The position numbers were made by a program, and so were the translations under genes. DNA of 64,000 bases, taken from the NCBI RefSeq assembly GCF_007183175.1, contig NZ_AP019807.1, positions 2,648,001 to 2,712,000 of the forward strand, read 5' to 3'. The stretch comes from Microbulbifer sp. GL-2 (GTDB lineage: Bacteria; Pseudomonadota; Gammaproteobacteria; Pseudomonadales; Cellvibrionaceae). Every line of letters starts with the position of its first letter. Within the stretch, counting starts at the first letter, position 1. The notes beneath the pieces are model-generated. The model made no database searches, was not told the origin of the DNA, and saw only the letters and a program-made list of their open reading frames with translations. This document shows positions 25,819-34,335 of the stretch, piece by piece.

Positions 25819-27279
25819 TTAGACCAGCCGTTTTCGTTCACTGGAAGAGGGAATACCCATGGATTCCCGGTATTTTGCCACGGTTCGGCGAGCTACCTTG
25901 ATACCCTGATTATCCAATTCCTGGGTGATTTTGTTGTCGGAGAGGGGTTTGCGGGGTGTTTCTCCATCAATAAGTTTGCGAATCAGCGCTCGAATGGCGG
26001 TGGAGGAGGCATCCTCACCGGAATCGGTGCTCACATGACTGGAGAAGAAGTACTTCAGCTCGAAGACTCCGCGAGGAGTGAGCATGTATTTCTGTGTGGT
26101 CACCCTGGATATGGTGGATTCGTGCATACCAATGGCTTCAGCCACATCGGCCAGCACCATAGGGCGCATGGCCTCAGGCCCTTCCTCAAAAAACCCCTGT
26201 TGTTTGTCGACGATACAGTTTGCTACTTTGAGCAGAGTCTCATGGCGGCTTTGCAGACTTTTTAAAAACCAGCGCGCCTCCTGCAGGTGATCTCGCAGGA
26301 AATTGTTGTCACGGGAATTGTCCGCCCGTTTAACCATGGACGCATAATGACTGTTAATACGGATTTTGGGGGTGATTTCCGGGTTCAGGTCCACCTGCCA
26401 GCGAAACTCTCGGCGGGAAACAATGATGTCTGGAATCACATAAGCTGTTTCCTGCTGCGCAAAGCCATCGCCCGGACTGGGGTTTAGGGTCTGGATCAAC
26501 CGGATGACTTCGCCGAGCTGGGTCTCATTCAGGCGTGTACGTCGGCTCAACTGACGAAAATCCCGTTTGCCGAGCAGCTCAAGGTAGCGCTCAATAATAT
26601 TTTGCGCCTGTTTTATCCAGGGCGTTTCAACGGGGAGTTGCTGTAATTGCAGCAGCAGGCACTCCCGCAGGTTGCGGGCTCCACAGCCTGCGGGCTCAAA
26701 CTGTTGGATGGCCCGCAATACCGCGACAACCTCGTCTTCATCTACTGAAAGGGATTTTGCGATATCTTCGATGGCTGCGCTTAACAGCCCGCTGGGCTCT
26801 ATGCCATCGATCAGGTTCTCACCGATCGATTTATCTAGTTCGGATAGGGGGGTCAGGTTGAGTTGCCAGCGCAGATGATCCTGCAGGCTGTCTGTGGTTG
26901 AGTTGCGCTCAAAGCCGGATTCTTCGCTCTCCATACCTCCATTGTGGCTGGTGTACACATCATCCCAGCGGGAATCTACGGGTAGCTCGTCAGGGATGCT
27001 CTGGTTCCAGTCACCCTCGGCGAGCTCCCTCTCCTCAATGGCCTGCTCAGGAGGGGTATCTGGCTCAGCTGGAGATTCAATCTTGGCTTGGGGTTCTGGA
27101 GTGTTTGAATCGGGAGCTGATTCTTCAGTTTCAGTCTCAAGCATCGGGTTGCCATCAAGGGCGGCTTGAACCTCTTGCTGAAGATCCAATGTCGATAGTT
27201 GCAATAGGCGTATCGCCTGTTGCAACTGGGGTGTCATGGTCAGCTGGGTGCCGAGCTTTAGCTGAAGAGACTGCTTCAT
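25819..27279 (-). CDS. rpoN: RNA polymerase sigma-54 factor RpoN
   Basis: RpoN, 486 residues, is the sigma factor for -24/-12 promoters activated by enhancer-binding proteins. The Gln-rich region I (QLKLGTQLTMTPQLQQAIRLLQL) is followed by an acidic linker rich in Glu/Pro (about 50-100). Next come the core-binding domain and helix-turn-helix (ADVAEAIGMHESTISRV), and the C-terminal RpoN box ARRTVAKYRE. Length is normal. It follows lptB by 193 bases and precedes hpf by 189, the classic lptB-rpoN-hpf-ptsN order. Confidence 0.97.
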   Translation of the reverse strand: MKQSLQLKLGTQLTMTPQLQQAIRLLQLSTLDLQQEVQAALDGNPMLETETEESAPDSNTPEPQAKIESPAEPDTPPEQAIEERELAEGDWNQSIPDELPVDSRWDDVYTSHNGGMESEESGFERNSTTDSLQDHLRWQLNLTPLSELDKSIGENLIDGIEPSGLLSAAIEDIAKSLSVDEDEVVAVLRAIQQFEPAGCGARNLRECLLLQLQQLPVETPWIKQAQNIIERYLELLGKRDFRQLSRRTRLNETQLGEVIRLIQTLNPSPGDGFAQQETAYVIPDIIVSRREFRWQVDLNPEITPKIRINSHYASMVKRADNSRDNNFLRDHLQEARWFLKSLQSRHETLLKVANCIVDKQQGFFEEGPEAMRPMVLADVAEAIGMHESTISRVTTQKYMLTPRGVFELKYFFSSHVSTDSGEDASSTAIRALIRKLIDGETPRKPLSDNKITQELDNQGIKVARRTVAKYRESMGIPSSSERKRLV

Positions 27280-27472
27280 ATTGGGGTGCTGCAGACTGAT
27301 ACCACAGGGGGTTTATCTATGTAACCTGAGATGGCGCAGACTACCCCGCCCCCCAAAGTATTACAAGCAATAAGCGTGCCGGCAGGGTTTGTCTTTTTAT
27401 GGCAAAGTGAAAAAATTTATGACAAAGCTGTGTTTCTTTGCGGTATTCGGTAACAAATGCAGTGATCTATCC

Positions 27473-28198
27473 CTAAATAGTAAATTCGTGTCCCAAATAC
27501 ACTTCGCGAACCTGCTGGTTGGCAAGTACCTCATCCGGGGTGCCAGCAGCGATAATGTGGCCCTCGCTGACGATATAGGCGGTCTCGCAGATATCCAGGG
27601 TCTCGCGAACATTGTGGTCGGTAATTAAGACGCCAATACCTCGATCCCGCAAGTGGCGGATGATTTCCTTGATGTCATTTACGGAGATGGGATCCACCCC
27701 AGCAAAGGGTTCATCCAGGAGGACGAAGCTAGGATTGGTTGCCAGGGCGCGAGCAATTTCCACCCGCCGTCGCTCCCCGCCGGAAAGGGCCATTCCCAGG
27801 CTGTGCTCTATATGGGTGATGTTGAACTCCTGGAGGAGTTCCTGGGCCTGTTGCTGGCGCTCGGTACGGGACAGGTCTTTGCGGGTCTCCAGGATGGCGA
27901 GGATATTGTCTCTTACGGACAGGCGGCGGAATACAGAAGCCTCCTGGGGTAAGTAGCCGATTCCCTTCCTGGCGCGTCCATGCATGGATAAGCGGGTTAT
28001 ATCTTCGTCGTCAATCAGCACCTGGCCAGCATCCGCCTGAACCAGGCCGGCGATCATGTAAAAACAGGTTGTCTTACCGGCACCATTGGGGCCAAGCAGG
28101 CCGACTACTTGGCCGCTGGAGACGCTGACAGACACATCCTGAACGACTTTTCTTTTCTTGTATTGCTTGGCTAGGTGTAACGCTTTTAGCGTTGGCAT
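27473..28198 (-). CDS. lptB: LPS export ABC transporter ATP-binding protein LptB
   Basis: LptB, 241 residues, is the ATPase of the LptB2FG transporter that extracts LPS from the inner membrane and pushes it through the LptC-LptA bridge. Walker A GLLGPNGAGKTT, Q-loop LPQEASVF, signature LSGGERRRVEIARAL and Walker B FVLLDEPFAG are intact, as are the D-loop and switch His (LITDHNVRETL). The start ATG at 28198 lies 101 bases after lptA. Other Lpt components (lptF, lptG, lptD, lptE) are not in this window. Confidence 0.96.
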   Translation of the reverse strand: MPTLKALHLAKQYKKRKVVQDVSVSVSSGQVVGLLGPNGAGKTTCFYMIAGLVQADAGQVLIDDEDITRLSMHGRARKGIGYLPQEASVFRRLSVRDNILAILETRKDLSRTERQQQAQELLQEFNITHIEHSLGMALSGGERRRVEIARALATNPSFVLLDEPFAGVDPISVNDIKEIIRHLRDRGIGVLITDHNVRETLDICETAYIVSEGHIIAAGTPDEVLANQQVREVYLGHEFTI

Positions 28199-28299
28199 AG
28201 TGTGTACCGAAATCTATCCATGCCGTGAGTACAGGGCGCCCACGGGTGTAGAAATTTTTAAATATTATCTTGTATTGTTTGCGAATTCGGGTGGAGCCT

Positions 28300-28848
28300 T
28301 TATGGGCTGTCTCCGTTGCCAGGAGCTTGGCTGTCTTCTTTTTTCTCAGGTTGCCAGATCATCTCTATTCGCTTACCGGCTTGGCCCTCTGCACTCATCT
28401 GCTCGGTAGATAGGTCATAGTCAATTTTTTCCGCAGTCAAGGTGTTGCCATCCCTGTCCACGTAGGCCTTGCCTGTAAGTTGCAGTTCTTCAGAGCTGAC
28501 TGCATATACAATTCGTTCGGCGCGGGCTTTAACGGGATTTTCCCCCTCCAATACCTTTTGCTGAAAGCGTGCGGGCCTCCCGATTGCTATAACACGACTA
28601 ATTTCTTTTTCGGGGGTGAAGTAGACCTCTACTCTATCGGCTTCTATTTTCAGGGATCCCTGGGTTATTACTACGTTATTGTTGTAAACAACTAGGTTGC
28701 TGCTTAAGCCGGCATTCATTGCATCTGAACTGATATTAATACGTTGCTGGCGATCTTCTGGCAATGCATTTGCCACCGAGGTTACGGTCAGGAGTACAGT
28801 TAACGCAGAACTCTTCAGTAGCCAGTGGCGAAGTTTAGTCGGGGTCAT
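28300..28848 (-). CDS. lptA: LPS transport periplasmic protein LptA
   Basis: LptA, 182 residues, is the OstA-like periplasmic protein that forms the LPS bridge. It has an N-terminal signal peptide with a likely cleavage after ANA (about residue 28), then beta-jellyroll repeats with ISSDAMNAGLSSNLVVYNNNVVITQGSLKIEADRV split over two strands. The C-terminal tail is acidic and variable. ATG at 28848 overlaps the lptC stop by 14 bases, so translation is probably coupled to lptC. Confidence 0.93.
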   Translation of the reverse strand: MTPTKLRHWLLKSSALTVLLTVTSVANALPEDRQQRINISSDAMNAGLSSNLVVYNNNVVITQGSLKIEADRVEVYFTPEKEISRVIAIGRPARFQQKVLEGENPVKARAERIVYAVSSEELQLTGKAYVDRDGNTLTAEKIDYDLSTEQMSAEGQAGKRIEMIWQPEKKEDSQAPGNGDSP

Positions 28849-29400
28849 AGTTGCTCTTTACATCGGATAGGATTTCCACCCGGTCTTTATCGAGGTATAC
28901 GCGCATTCCCTTCCCTTTAGTCTGGTTGGGGCCGGAACTAATAGTAACAACTCTGTCCGTTTCGGCGAATTCCTTATCCGGAAGGATAGTGATACTAGGG
29001 GTTTGTAGTTTGATGCCCCCAGGAGATGGGAGTTCATCAATTTCTACATCGCCGCTCAAAACAATGCGCTCGCCGCGGTTATATGCCGCCCCCTGCCTGG
29101 ATTCTGTGCGCCATTTTTGTTGATCATCCTGGTAGAAAAGCATGCGCGGCTCAGTCAGTTCAGCCCTGTCTCGACGTTTGAACTGGTAATAGGTGATCTG
29201 CTCGGCATCTACCCGATAGGCAAGGTTCCCGTCCTCATTGAAATGGCGGGTTTTGGCGTCACGGATAACCAGGTCGGCTGCGCGGCTATGTTGCTGGGGG
29301 TAGGGCGTATACCCAACAGCTCTTCAGGTGGGCTCTCAGAGAACCATAGCCCGGCGCTAATAAGCGCTACCACCAATAATAGTGGCAACCAGGTGCGCAT
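28835..29400 (-). pseudogene. lptC: LPS export protein LptC, apparent single-base frameshift
   Basis: LptC anchors the periplasmic LPS bridge to LptFG. The reading begins at ATG 29400 with the single N-terminal membrane helix (WLPLLLVVALISAGLWF) and LLG near residue 30, then runs out of phase to a stop at about 29209. From about 29290 onward another frame carries the conserved LptC core (ADLVIRDAKTRHF, AYRVDAEQITYY, MLFYQDD, ILSDVKS) to a stop overlapping lptA. One base appears to be missing between 29296 and 29314, either in the GGGGG run at 29296-29300 or the CCC run at 29312-29314 (plus strand). Restoring it gives a full ~190-residue protein. Since LptC is normally essential, sequencing error is more likely than loss. 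ATG overlaps the kdsC stop by one base. Confidence 0.85.
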
Positions 29401-29939
29401 TATTTCTCTCCGGTATAGGGCGCAAGTGCTGCGTCAAAAGTGTCCTGTGCTTGCATAATCCGATCACAGGCTTCGCGTACGGCGCCCTCACCTCCACGTG
29501 AACTGGTTATCCACAGGGCGCGGTCCCGAACCGGCGGAGCAGCATTGGGTGGCGCAATCGGGCAGCCAACACGTGTCATCACCAGAAGATCGGGGTAATC
29601 ATCGCCAATGTAGGCAATGTCCTCCAGGCGGCATGGCTCATCGGTCAGAAGTTCCTGCAAAGCGGTAAATTTGTCCTCTCGCCCCTGGATCAGTTTATGA
29701 ACTCCGAGGTCGTGAGCACGGCGCTCGACCACATTACTGCGTCGCCCTGTGATAATGGCCACCCGCACACCGGAGTTCTGCAGCATTTTAATGCCGTGCC
29801 CATCCAGTGTGTTGAATGTCTTCAGTTCATTGCCGCTGTTATCGAAATAGAGTTTGCCGTCGGTGAGAACACCATCTACATCCAGTACCAGCCAGCGCAC
29901 CTTTTTAAGTGCGATATTCAATTCTTGATCAGAAATCAC
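29400..29939 (-). CDS. kdsC: 3-deoxy-D-manno-octulosonate 8-phosphate phosphatase KdsC
   Basis: KdsC, 179 residues, is a HAD-superfamily phosphatase that converts Kdo-8-phosphate to Kdo for LPS inner core. Motif I is DVDGVLTDG (residues 20-28), motif II TGR in IITGRRSNVVERRAHDLG, and motif III/IV appear in the AYIGDDYPDLLVM segment. The small HAD size without a large cap domain is typical of the tetrameric KdsC. The start is GTG at 29939, with AAGGA about 7 bases upstream. It lies between kdsD and lptC. Confidence 0.95.
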   Translation of the reverse strand: MISDQELNIALKKVRWLVLDVDGVLTDGKLYFDNSGNELKTFNTLDGHGIKMLQNSGVRVAIITGRRSNVVERRAHDLGVHKLIQGREDKFTALQELLTDEPCRLEDIAYIGDDYPDLLVMTRVGCPIAPPNAAPPVRDRALWITSSRGGEGAVREACDRIMQAQDTFDAALAPYTGEK

Positions 29940-30000
29940 CAGGTAGTCCTTACATGCTGTCGGTGGGCGGTACTTATCCGCTTAGTAACTGTTGATTATC

Positions 30001-30972
30001 TCAGATTACTCCGGCGCGGAGAATATCGTGCATATGCAACACGCCGATTGGAAAGTGCGCTTCATCCTCTACCACCAGGGCGGTGATTTTATAATCCTCC
30101 ATGATTCTCAATGCCTCTGCGGCTAGAGTGTCGGCGGAGACTGTCTTTGGCCGGCGGCTCATAACCTGTTCCATGGTGGCCTTATCCAGCTCAACTTTCT
30201 GGTCGATGACACGTCGCAAGTCACCATCGGTGAAGACGCCGAGAAGTCCCCCTTTGGGGTCGACGATAGTCGTCATGCCGAATCCCTTGCTGGTCATCTC
30301 CAGAAGGGCCTTGGACAGTAAGGTATCAGTGCTTACTTGAGGCAGCTCGTCCCCTGCGTGCATCACGTCCTCTACCTTTAGAAGCAGGCGTCGTCCCAGG
30401 GCCCCGCCAGGGTGGGAGAAGGCGAAGTCCTCGGCAGTAAATCCCCTGGCTTCCAGCAAGGCTACTGCCAGGGCATCGCCCATTACCAGAGTGACAGTTG
30501 TCGAAGAGGTCGGGGCCAGATTCAGAGGGCAGGCCTCTGTTTGCACGGAAATATCCAGGTTGGCATCGGCCGCCTGCGCCAAAGGGGAGTCCCTCTTACC
30601 TGTCATACTAATCATCGGGATGCTCAGCCGCTTCAGCAGAGGGAGCAGGGTAAGGACTTCTGCAGAGGAGCCTGAGTTGGAAATAGCGATTACCAAGTCA
30701 TCACGGGTAATCATGCCTAGATCCCCGTGGCTGGCCTCACCGGGGTGAACGAAAAAGCTCGGTGTGCCGGTGCTGGCCAGTGTAGCAGCCATCTTGCGGC
30801 CGATATGCCCGGACTTCCCCATGCCGGTGACAATAGCGCGGCCACGACACTGCAAAATCATCTCGCAAGCGCGTTGGAATTCGTTGTTAATTCTCTGTTC
30901 CAGTTCGGCAACAGCTTCCGTCTCCATACGGACGGTGCGTCGCCCTGCTTGCAATACGAGATCTTGGGTCAT
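30001..30972 (-). CDS. kdsD: D-arabinose 5-phosphate isomerase KdsD
   Basis: KdsD, 323 residues from the chosen start, interconverts ribulose-5-phosphate and arabinose-5-phosphate, the first step of Kdo synthesis. The SIS domain (residues 30-180) contains GRAIVTGMGKSGHIGRKMAATLASTG split across a P-loop-like turn and HPGEASHGDLG; two CBS domains follow. ATG at 30972 is chosen because AGAGG lies about 7 bases upstream and the product begins MTQDLVLQ; a longer frame to 31017 adds 15 unlikely residues. It heads the kdsD-kdsC-lptC-lptA-lptB series. Confidence 0.93.
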   Translation of the reverse strand: MTQDLVLQAGRRTVRMETEAVAELEQRINNEFQRACEMILQCRGRAIVTGMGKSGHIGRKMAATLASTGTPSFFVHPGEASHGDLGMITRDDLVIAISNSGSSAEVLTLLPLLKRLSIPMISMTGKRDSPLAQAADANLDISVQTEACPLNLAPTSSTTVTLVMGDALAVALLEARGFTAEDFAFSHPGGALGRRLLLKVEDVMHAGDELPQVSTDTLLSKALLEMTSKGFGMTTIVDPKGGLLGVFTDGDLRRVIDQKVELDKATMEQVMSRRPKTVSADTLAAEALRIMEDYKITALVVEDEAHFPIGVLHMHDILRAGVI

Positions 30973-31347
30973 CGAGTACCTCTGGTTAAACACTGTTAGC
31001 TGTAAGGTATTGATCAAAGCAGCCTTTTACCCTGACGAACTCAGGAGCCAGGTCTCGGCTGTGGCCAGGTCATTGTTGTTGTCGTGCTAATCTATATTAC
31101 TAGCGGATAACTGACTCTGTAAGAGTCTGCAGACTGTTCAATAGGCGCCAAATGACACGCTCGTACACTGCCACAACTACGGGCGTGGCCATGGTATAGT
31201 CTGCCGCCGCTGCTGTCAGCTCTGTCACTCAACGGACGATCGACAAGGCTCCTGGAGTTCCTGCGGGAGAAATGGGCAGTAGCATCGTCATGGCACTTAT
31301 TTACGCTATGTGCGTCCAAGGAATGATTTGCTAATTGGAGATTATTT
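30973..31347. other. Divergent intergenic region between kdsD and mlaC
   Basis: This 375-base stretch separates divergent kdsD and mlaC. In Pseudomonas mlaF, mlaE and mlaD occupy this place; I find no recognisable remnant of them, although one short plus-strand frame before mlaC is open (ending TGC TAA near 31333). No convincing promoter boxes were placed. Confidence 0.4.
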
Positions 31348-32001
31348 GTGAACACATCATTTTGGGCTGGTCGGTACGGTTTTTCCCGGTGGCTAAATTT
31401 TTTACTCTGCGCAGTATTGGTTTCTGCTGTGGTTCCTGTGGCGCACGCCAACCAAAATCCCTACACCATGATTGAAGGGGTTTCCCAAAAGTTGCTGGGT
31501 GTGATTCGTACAAATTCGCAATATGCCAATTCCGATCCACAAAAATATTACACTGCGGTTGAGGGGGTCCTGAACCCGGTTGTGGATTTTGATTTTATTG
31601 CGCGCGGAGTAATGGGGCGCTATGCCAAGCAGGCTACAGCAACCCAGCGCTCACGTTTTACCAGCACATTTCGCCGCGATCTGGTGGCCACTTTTGCCCG
31701 AGGCGTGGCAAACTTTGGCGACCTCGATGTGAAGGTGGTCAACCCCGGTACTCTCCCCTCGGGAAACCGGGTTAATGTTTTGCAGGAAGTGCGCAGTGAA
31801 GAGGGTATTACCAAAGTATCCTATACACTGGTGCGGAACCGTGCTGGGCAGTGGAAGTTGATTAATGTAATTCTGAACGGGGTCAATTTGGGGAAAACCT
31901 TCCGCAGCCAGTTTGCCCAGTCCATGCAAACCTATGGTGATATCGACAAGGTCATTTCCAACTGGTCTGCCGGCCAGGATGTTGTTGATAAAGTGAGCTA
32001 G
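31348..32001 (+). CDS. mlaC: Phospholipid-binding periplasmic protein MlaC
   Basis: MlaC, 217 residues, is a soluble periplasmic shuttle that carries phospholipid between the MlaA-OmpC complex and the MlaFEDB ABC transporter. A signal peptide covers about residues 1-35 (FLLCAVLVSAVVPVAHA). The mature part has NPYTMIEGVSQKLLGVI, DFDFIARGVMGRYA and the C-terminal WKLINVILNGVNLGKTFRSQF block of the Tol_Tol_Ttg2 family. The start is GTG at 31348 with TTGGAG about 8 bases upstream. Its usual partners mlaF, mlaE, mlaD and mlaB are absent next to it. Confidence 0.93.
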   Translation: MNTSFWAGRYGFSRWLNFLLCAVLVSAVVPVAHANQNPYTMIEGVSQKLLGVIRTNSQYANSDPQKYYTAVEGVLNPVVDFDFIARGVMGRYAKQATATQRSRFTSTFRRDLVATFARGVANFGDLDVKVVNPGTLPSGNRVNVLQEVRSEEGITKVSYTLVRNRAGQWKLINVILNGVNLGKTFRSQFAQSMQTYGDIDKVISNWSAGQDVVDKVS

Positions 32002-32090
32002 TTAGCGATCTTTGGGGCGCGCAGCTGCGCGCTCCGCTTGATTCAAGTACACTTGCGTGCTGTTTTTTCAACTCAACGCAAATCCCGCCT

Positions 32091-32324
32091 ATGCAACCTG
32101 ATGAAATCAAAGCCCTGATTGAGGGTCATATTCCTGAGAGTAATGTCGATGTCACTTTTGAGGGCAGTCACGTATTGGTAACTGTGGTCAGCAGTGCCTT
32201 TGAAGGCTTGAGTCGTCTAAAAAAGCAGCAGCTTGTTTACGCTGCGCTCAATGAAAAAATTGCTGACGGTACCCTGCATGCCGTGCAGATGCAGACACTT
32301 ACTCCAGAAGAAGCCAGTCGTTAA
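32091..32324 (+). CDS. ibaG: BolA family iron metabolism protein IbaG
   Basis: A 77-residue BolA/IbaG protein, a monothiol-glutaredoxin partner in iron-sulfur trafficking and acid response. The helix-turn motif MQPDEIKALIEGHIPES, the strand VTFEGSHVLVTVVS, and the SRLKKQQLVYAALNEKI signature with a DGTLHAVQM end are all present. It keeps the Pseudomonas position between mlaC and murA. Length is normal for IbaG. Confidence 0.93.
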   Translation: MQPDEIKALIEGHIPESNVDVTFEGSHVLVTVVSSAFEGLSRLKKQQLVYAALNEKIADGTLHAVQMQTLTPEEASR

Positions 32325-32366
32325 CCTGTTGCTGTACAACCTGCGACATCCGAAATATGAGGCCGA

Positions 32367-33629
32367 ATGGATAAGTTAATAATAGAGGGCGGCAGCCCAG
32401 TATCTGGAACATTGCGAATTTCTGGTGCGAAGAACTCTGCGCTACCGATTTTAGCCGCAGCCCTACTGGCTGATGGCCCTGTACATATCCACAACCTGCC
32501 GCACCTTAATGACATCACCACTATGATCACCCTGCTGCGCTGCATGGGGTGCGATGTCACAATTGATGAAAAACTGGGTGTGGAAATAGACCCCCGTTCG
32601 GTTAATGACCTGACGGCGCCTTACGAGCTGGTTAAAACCATGCGCGCGTCGATTCTGGTGCTGGGCCCATTATTGGCTCGTCACGGGGTTGCAAATGTAT
32701 CCTTCCCTGGAGGTTGCGCCATCGGCAGTCGCCCTGTTGATATCCACCTCAAGGGGTTGGAGGCAATGGGGGCGGAGATCACAATTGATGGTGGTTTTAT
32801 CCGGGCGCGCTCCAATGGCCGCCTGAAAGGTGCCAACATTGTCATGGAAAAAGTGACTGTAGGCGGCACAGAGAACCTGCTAATGGCCGCTGTATTGGCG
32901 GAGGGTACTACCGTTCTGCACAATGCAGCGCGGGAGCCCGAGATTGTCGACTTGGCGGAATTCCTGATTGCCATGGGTGCTCAAATTGAGGGTGTGGGTA
33001 CCGATACCTTGCGTGTACATGGAGTTCCAAAATTGGCGCCCTGTACGTTCACTGTAATGCCTGATCGTATCGAGACCGGCACATTTTTGGCGGCTGCTGC
33101 AGCGGCGAGTGGAAAAGTGCGCTTACTGCATACTCGTGCCGATATCCTCGATGCTGTGTTACTCAAATTTGAGGAGGCCGGTGCGCACCTGAGCTGCGGA
33201 GATGACTGGATTGAGTTGGATATGAAAGGTAATCGACCCAAGGCAGTCAGCTTCCGAACAGCCCCTTACCCGGCATTTCCGACAGATATGCAGTCTCAAT
33301 TCATGGCGATGAATGCAGTGGCGGAGGGCAAAGGTGCAGTGGTTGAAACCATTTTTGAGAATCGGCTGATCCAGGTACATGAGCTAAACCGCATGGGGGC
33401 CAATATCACCCTGGAAGGTAATACAGCGTTTGTTACCGGTGTTGAGAAACTCAAGGGGGCTCCAGTGATGGCTTCTGATTTGCGGGCTTCCGCGAGCTTG
33501 GTGATTGCGGGTATGGTTGCTGAAGGCACTACTATTGTTGATCGTATCTACCATATTGACCGTGGGTATGAGTGCATCGAGGAAAAATTGCAGCAGCTGG
33601 GGGCGAATATTCGCCGCGTACCCGGTTAA
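32367..33629 (+). CDS. murA: UDP-N-acetylglucosamine 1-carboxyvinyltransferase MurA
   Basis: MurA, 420 residues, transfers enolpyruvate from PEP to UDP-GlcNAc, the first committed step of peptidoglycan synthesis. The reactive Cys (position 117) lies in FPGGCAIGSRPVDIHLKG and Lys22 in SGAKNSALPI, as in fosfomycin-sensitive enzymes with Cys rather than Asp. The internal repeat structure of the EPSP-synthase fold and the C-terminal YHIDRGYECIEEKLQQLGA end are intact. ATG at 32367 follows a GAGG motif. Confidence 0.97.
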   Translation: MDKLIIEGGSPVSGTLRISGAKNSALPILAAALLADGPVHIHNLPHLNDITTMITLLRCMGCDVTIDEKLGVEIDPRSVNDLTAPYELVKTMRASILVLGPLLARHGVANVSFPGGCAIGSRPVDIHLKGLEAMGAEITIDGGFIRARSNGRLKGANIVMEKVTVGGTENLLMAAVLAEGTTVLHNAAREPEIVDLAEFLIAMGAQIEGVGTDTLRVHGVPKLAPCTFTVMPDRIETGTFLAAAAAASGKVRLLHTRADILDAVLLKFEEAGAHLSCGDDWIELDMKGNRPKAVSFRTAPYPAFPTDMQSQFMAMNAVAEGKGAVVETIFENRLIQVHELNRMGANITLEGNTAFVTGVEKLKGAPVMASDLRASASLVIAGMVAEGTTIVDRIYHIDRGYECIEEKLQQLGANIRRVPG

Positions 33630-33684
33630 AGGGAAAATTGCCGTCTCTTTTCGGGGGCGGCAGCCAAAATAATCCGACCTGATC

Positions 33685-34314
33685 ATGACTATGCAAATCA
33701 CTATCGCTCTGACCAAAGGGCGAATTCTGCAGGAAACCCTACCGTTACTCGCCGCTGCAGGACTGGAGCCGCTGGAGGACCTCGGCAAGAGCCGTAAACT
33801 GATCTTCCCCACCAACTGTGAAGGCGTTCGCCTGCTTCTCCTTCGAGGTGTAGATGTACCTACCTACGTACAGCATGGCGCTGCGGATATGGGGGTGGCC
33901 GGTAAGGATACTTTGCTCGAACACCACTCCGACGGTATCTACGAGCCTTTGGACCTGGGTATTGCCCGATGCCGCCTGATGACTGCCGGAGTAAAGGGGG
34001 CTGCACTGCCCCACGGCCGGATCAAGGTGGCTACCAAGTTTGTGGAGAGCGCCAAGCGCCACTATGCGGCCAAAGGGCGTCAGGCTGACATTATCAAACT
34101 GTATGGTGCAATGGAGTTGGCCCCGTTGATGGATCTGGCCGATGAAATTGTCGATATTGTCGATAGCGGTAATACCCTGAAGGCTAATGGCCTGGAGGCA
34201 CGTGAAACTATCGCGCAGATTAGTAGCCGTCTGATCGTTAACAAGGCGGCCATGAAAATGAAGTACAAGCCGATCAGTGACTTGATTGAGAAGCTGGCAG
34301 CGGCAGTCGCATAA
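33685..34314 (+). CDS. hisG: ATP phosphoribosyltransferase HisG, short form
   Basis: HisG, 209 residues, catalyses the first step of histidine synthesis (ATP plus PRPP to PR-ATP). It is the short form, lacking the regulatory C-terminal domain, so it needs the HisZ subunit, not in this window. The TIALTKGRILQETLPLL start, the VQHGAADMGVAGKDTLLE block and the PRPP-binding EIVDIVDSGNTLKANGL segment are diagnostic. An in-frame ATG two codons later (33691) is an alternative start. It lies 55 bases after murA and 21 before hisD. Confidence 0.95.
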   Translation: MTMQITIALTKGRILQETLPLLAAAGLEPLEDLGKSRKLIFPTNCEGVRLLLLRGVDVPTYVQHGAADMGVAGKDTLLEHHSDGIYEPLDLGIARCRLMTAGVKGAALPHGRIKVATKFVESAKRHYAAKGRQADIIKLYGAMELAPLMDLADEIVDIVDSGNTLKANGLEARETIAQISSRLIVNKAAMKMKYKPISDLIEKLAAAVA

Positions 34315-34335
34315 AGTTGAAAAACTTGGGAAGCC

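Noticed and set aside
29209..29400. Short standalone membrane peptide
   Set aside because: It is the N-terminal helix of lptC before the frameshift, since the core is found in the other frame just downstream.
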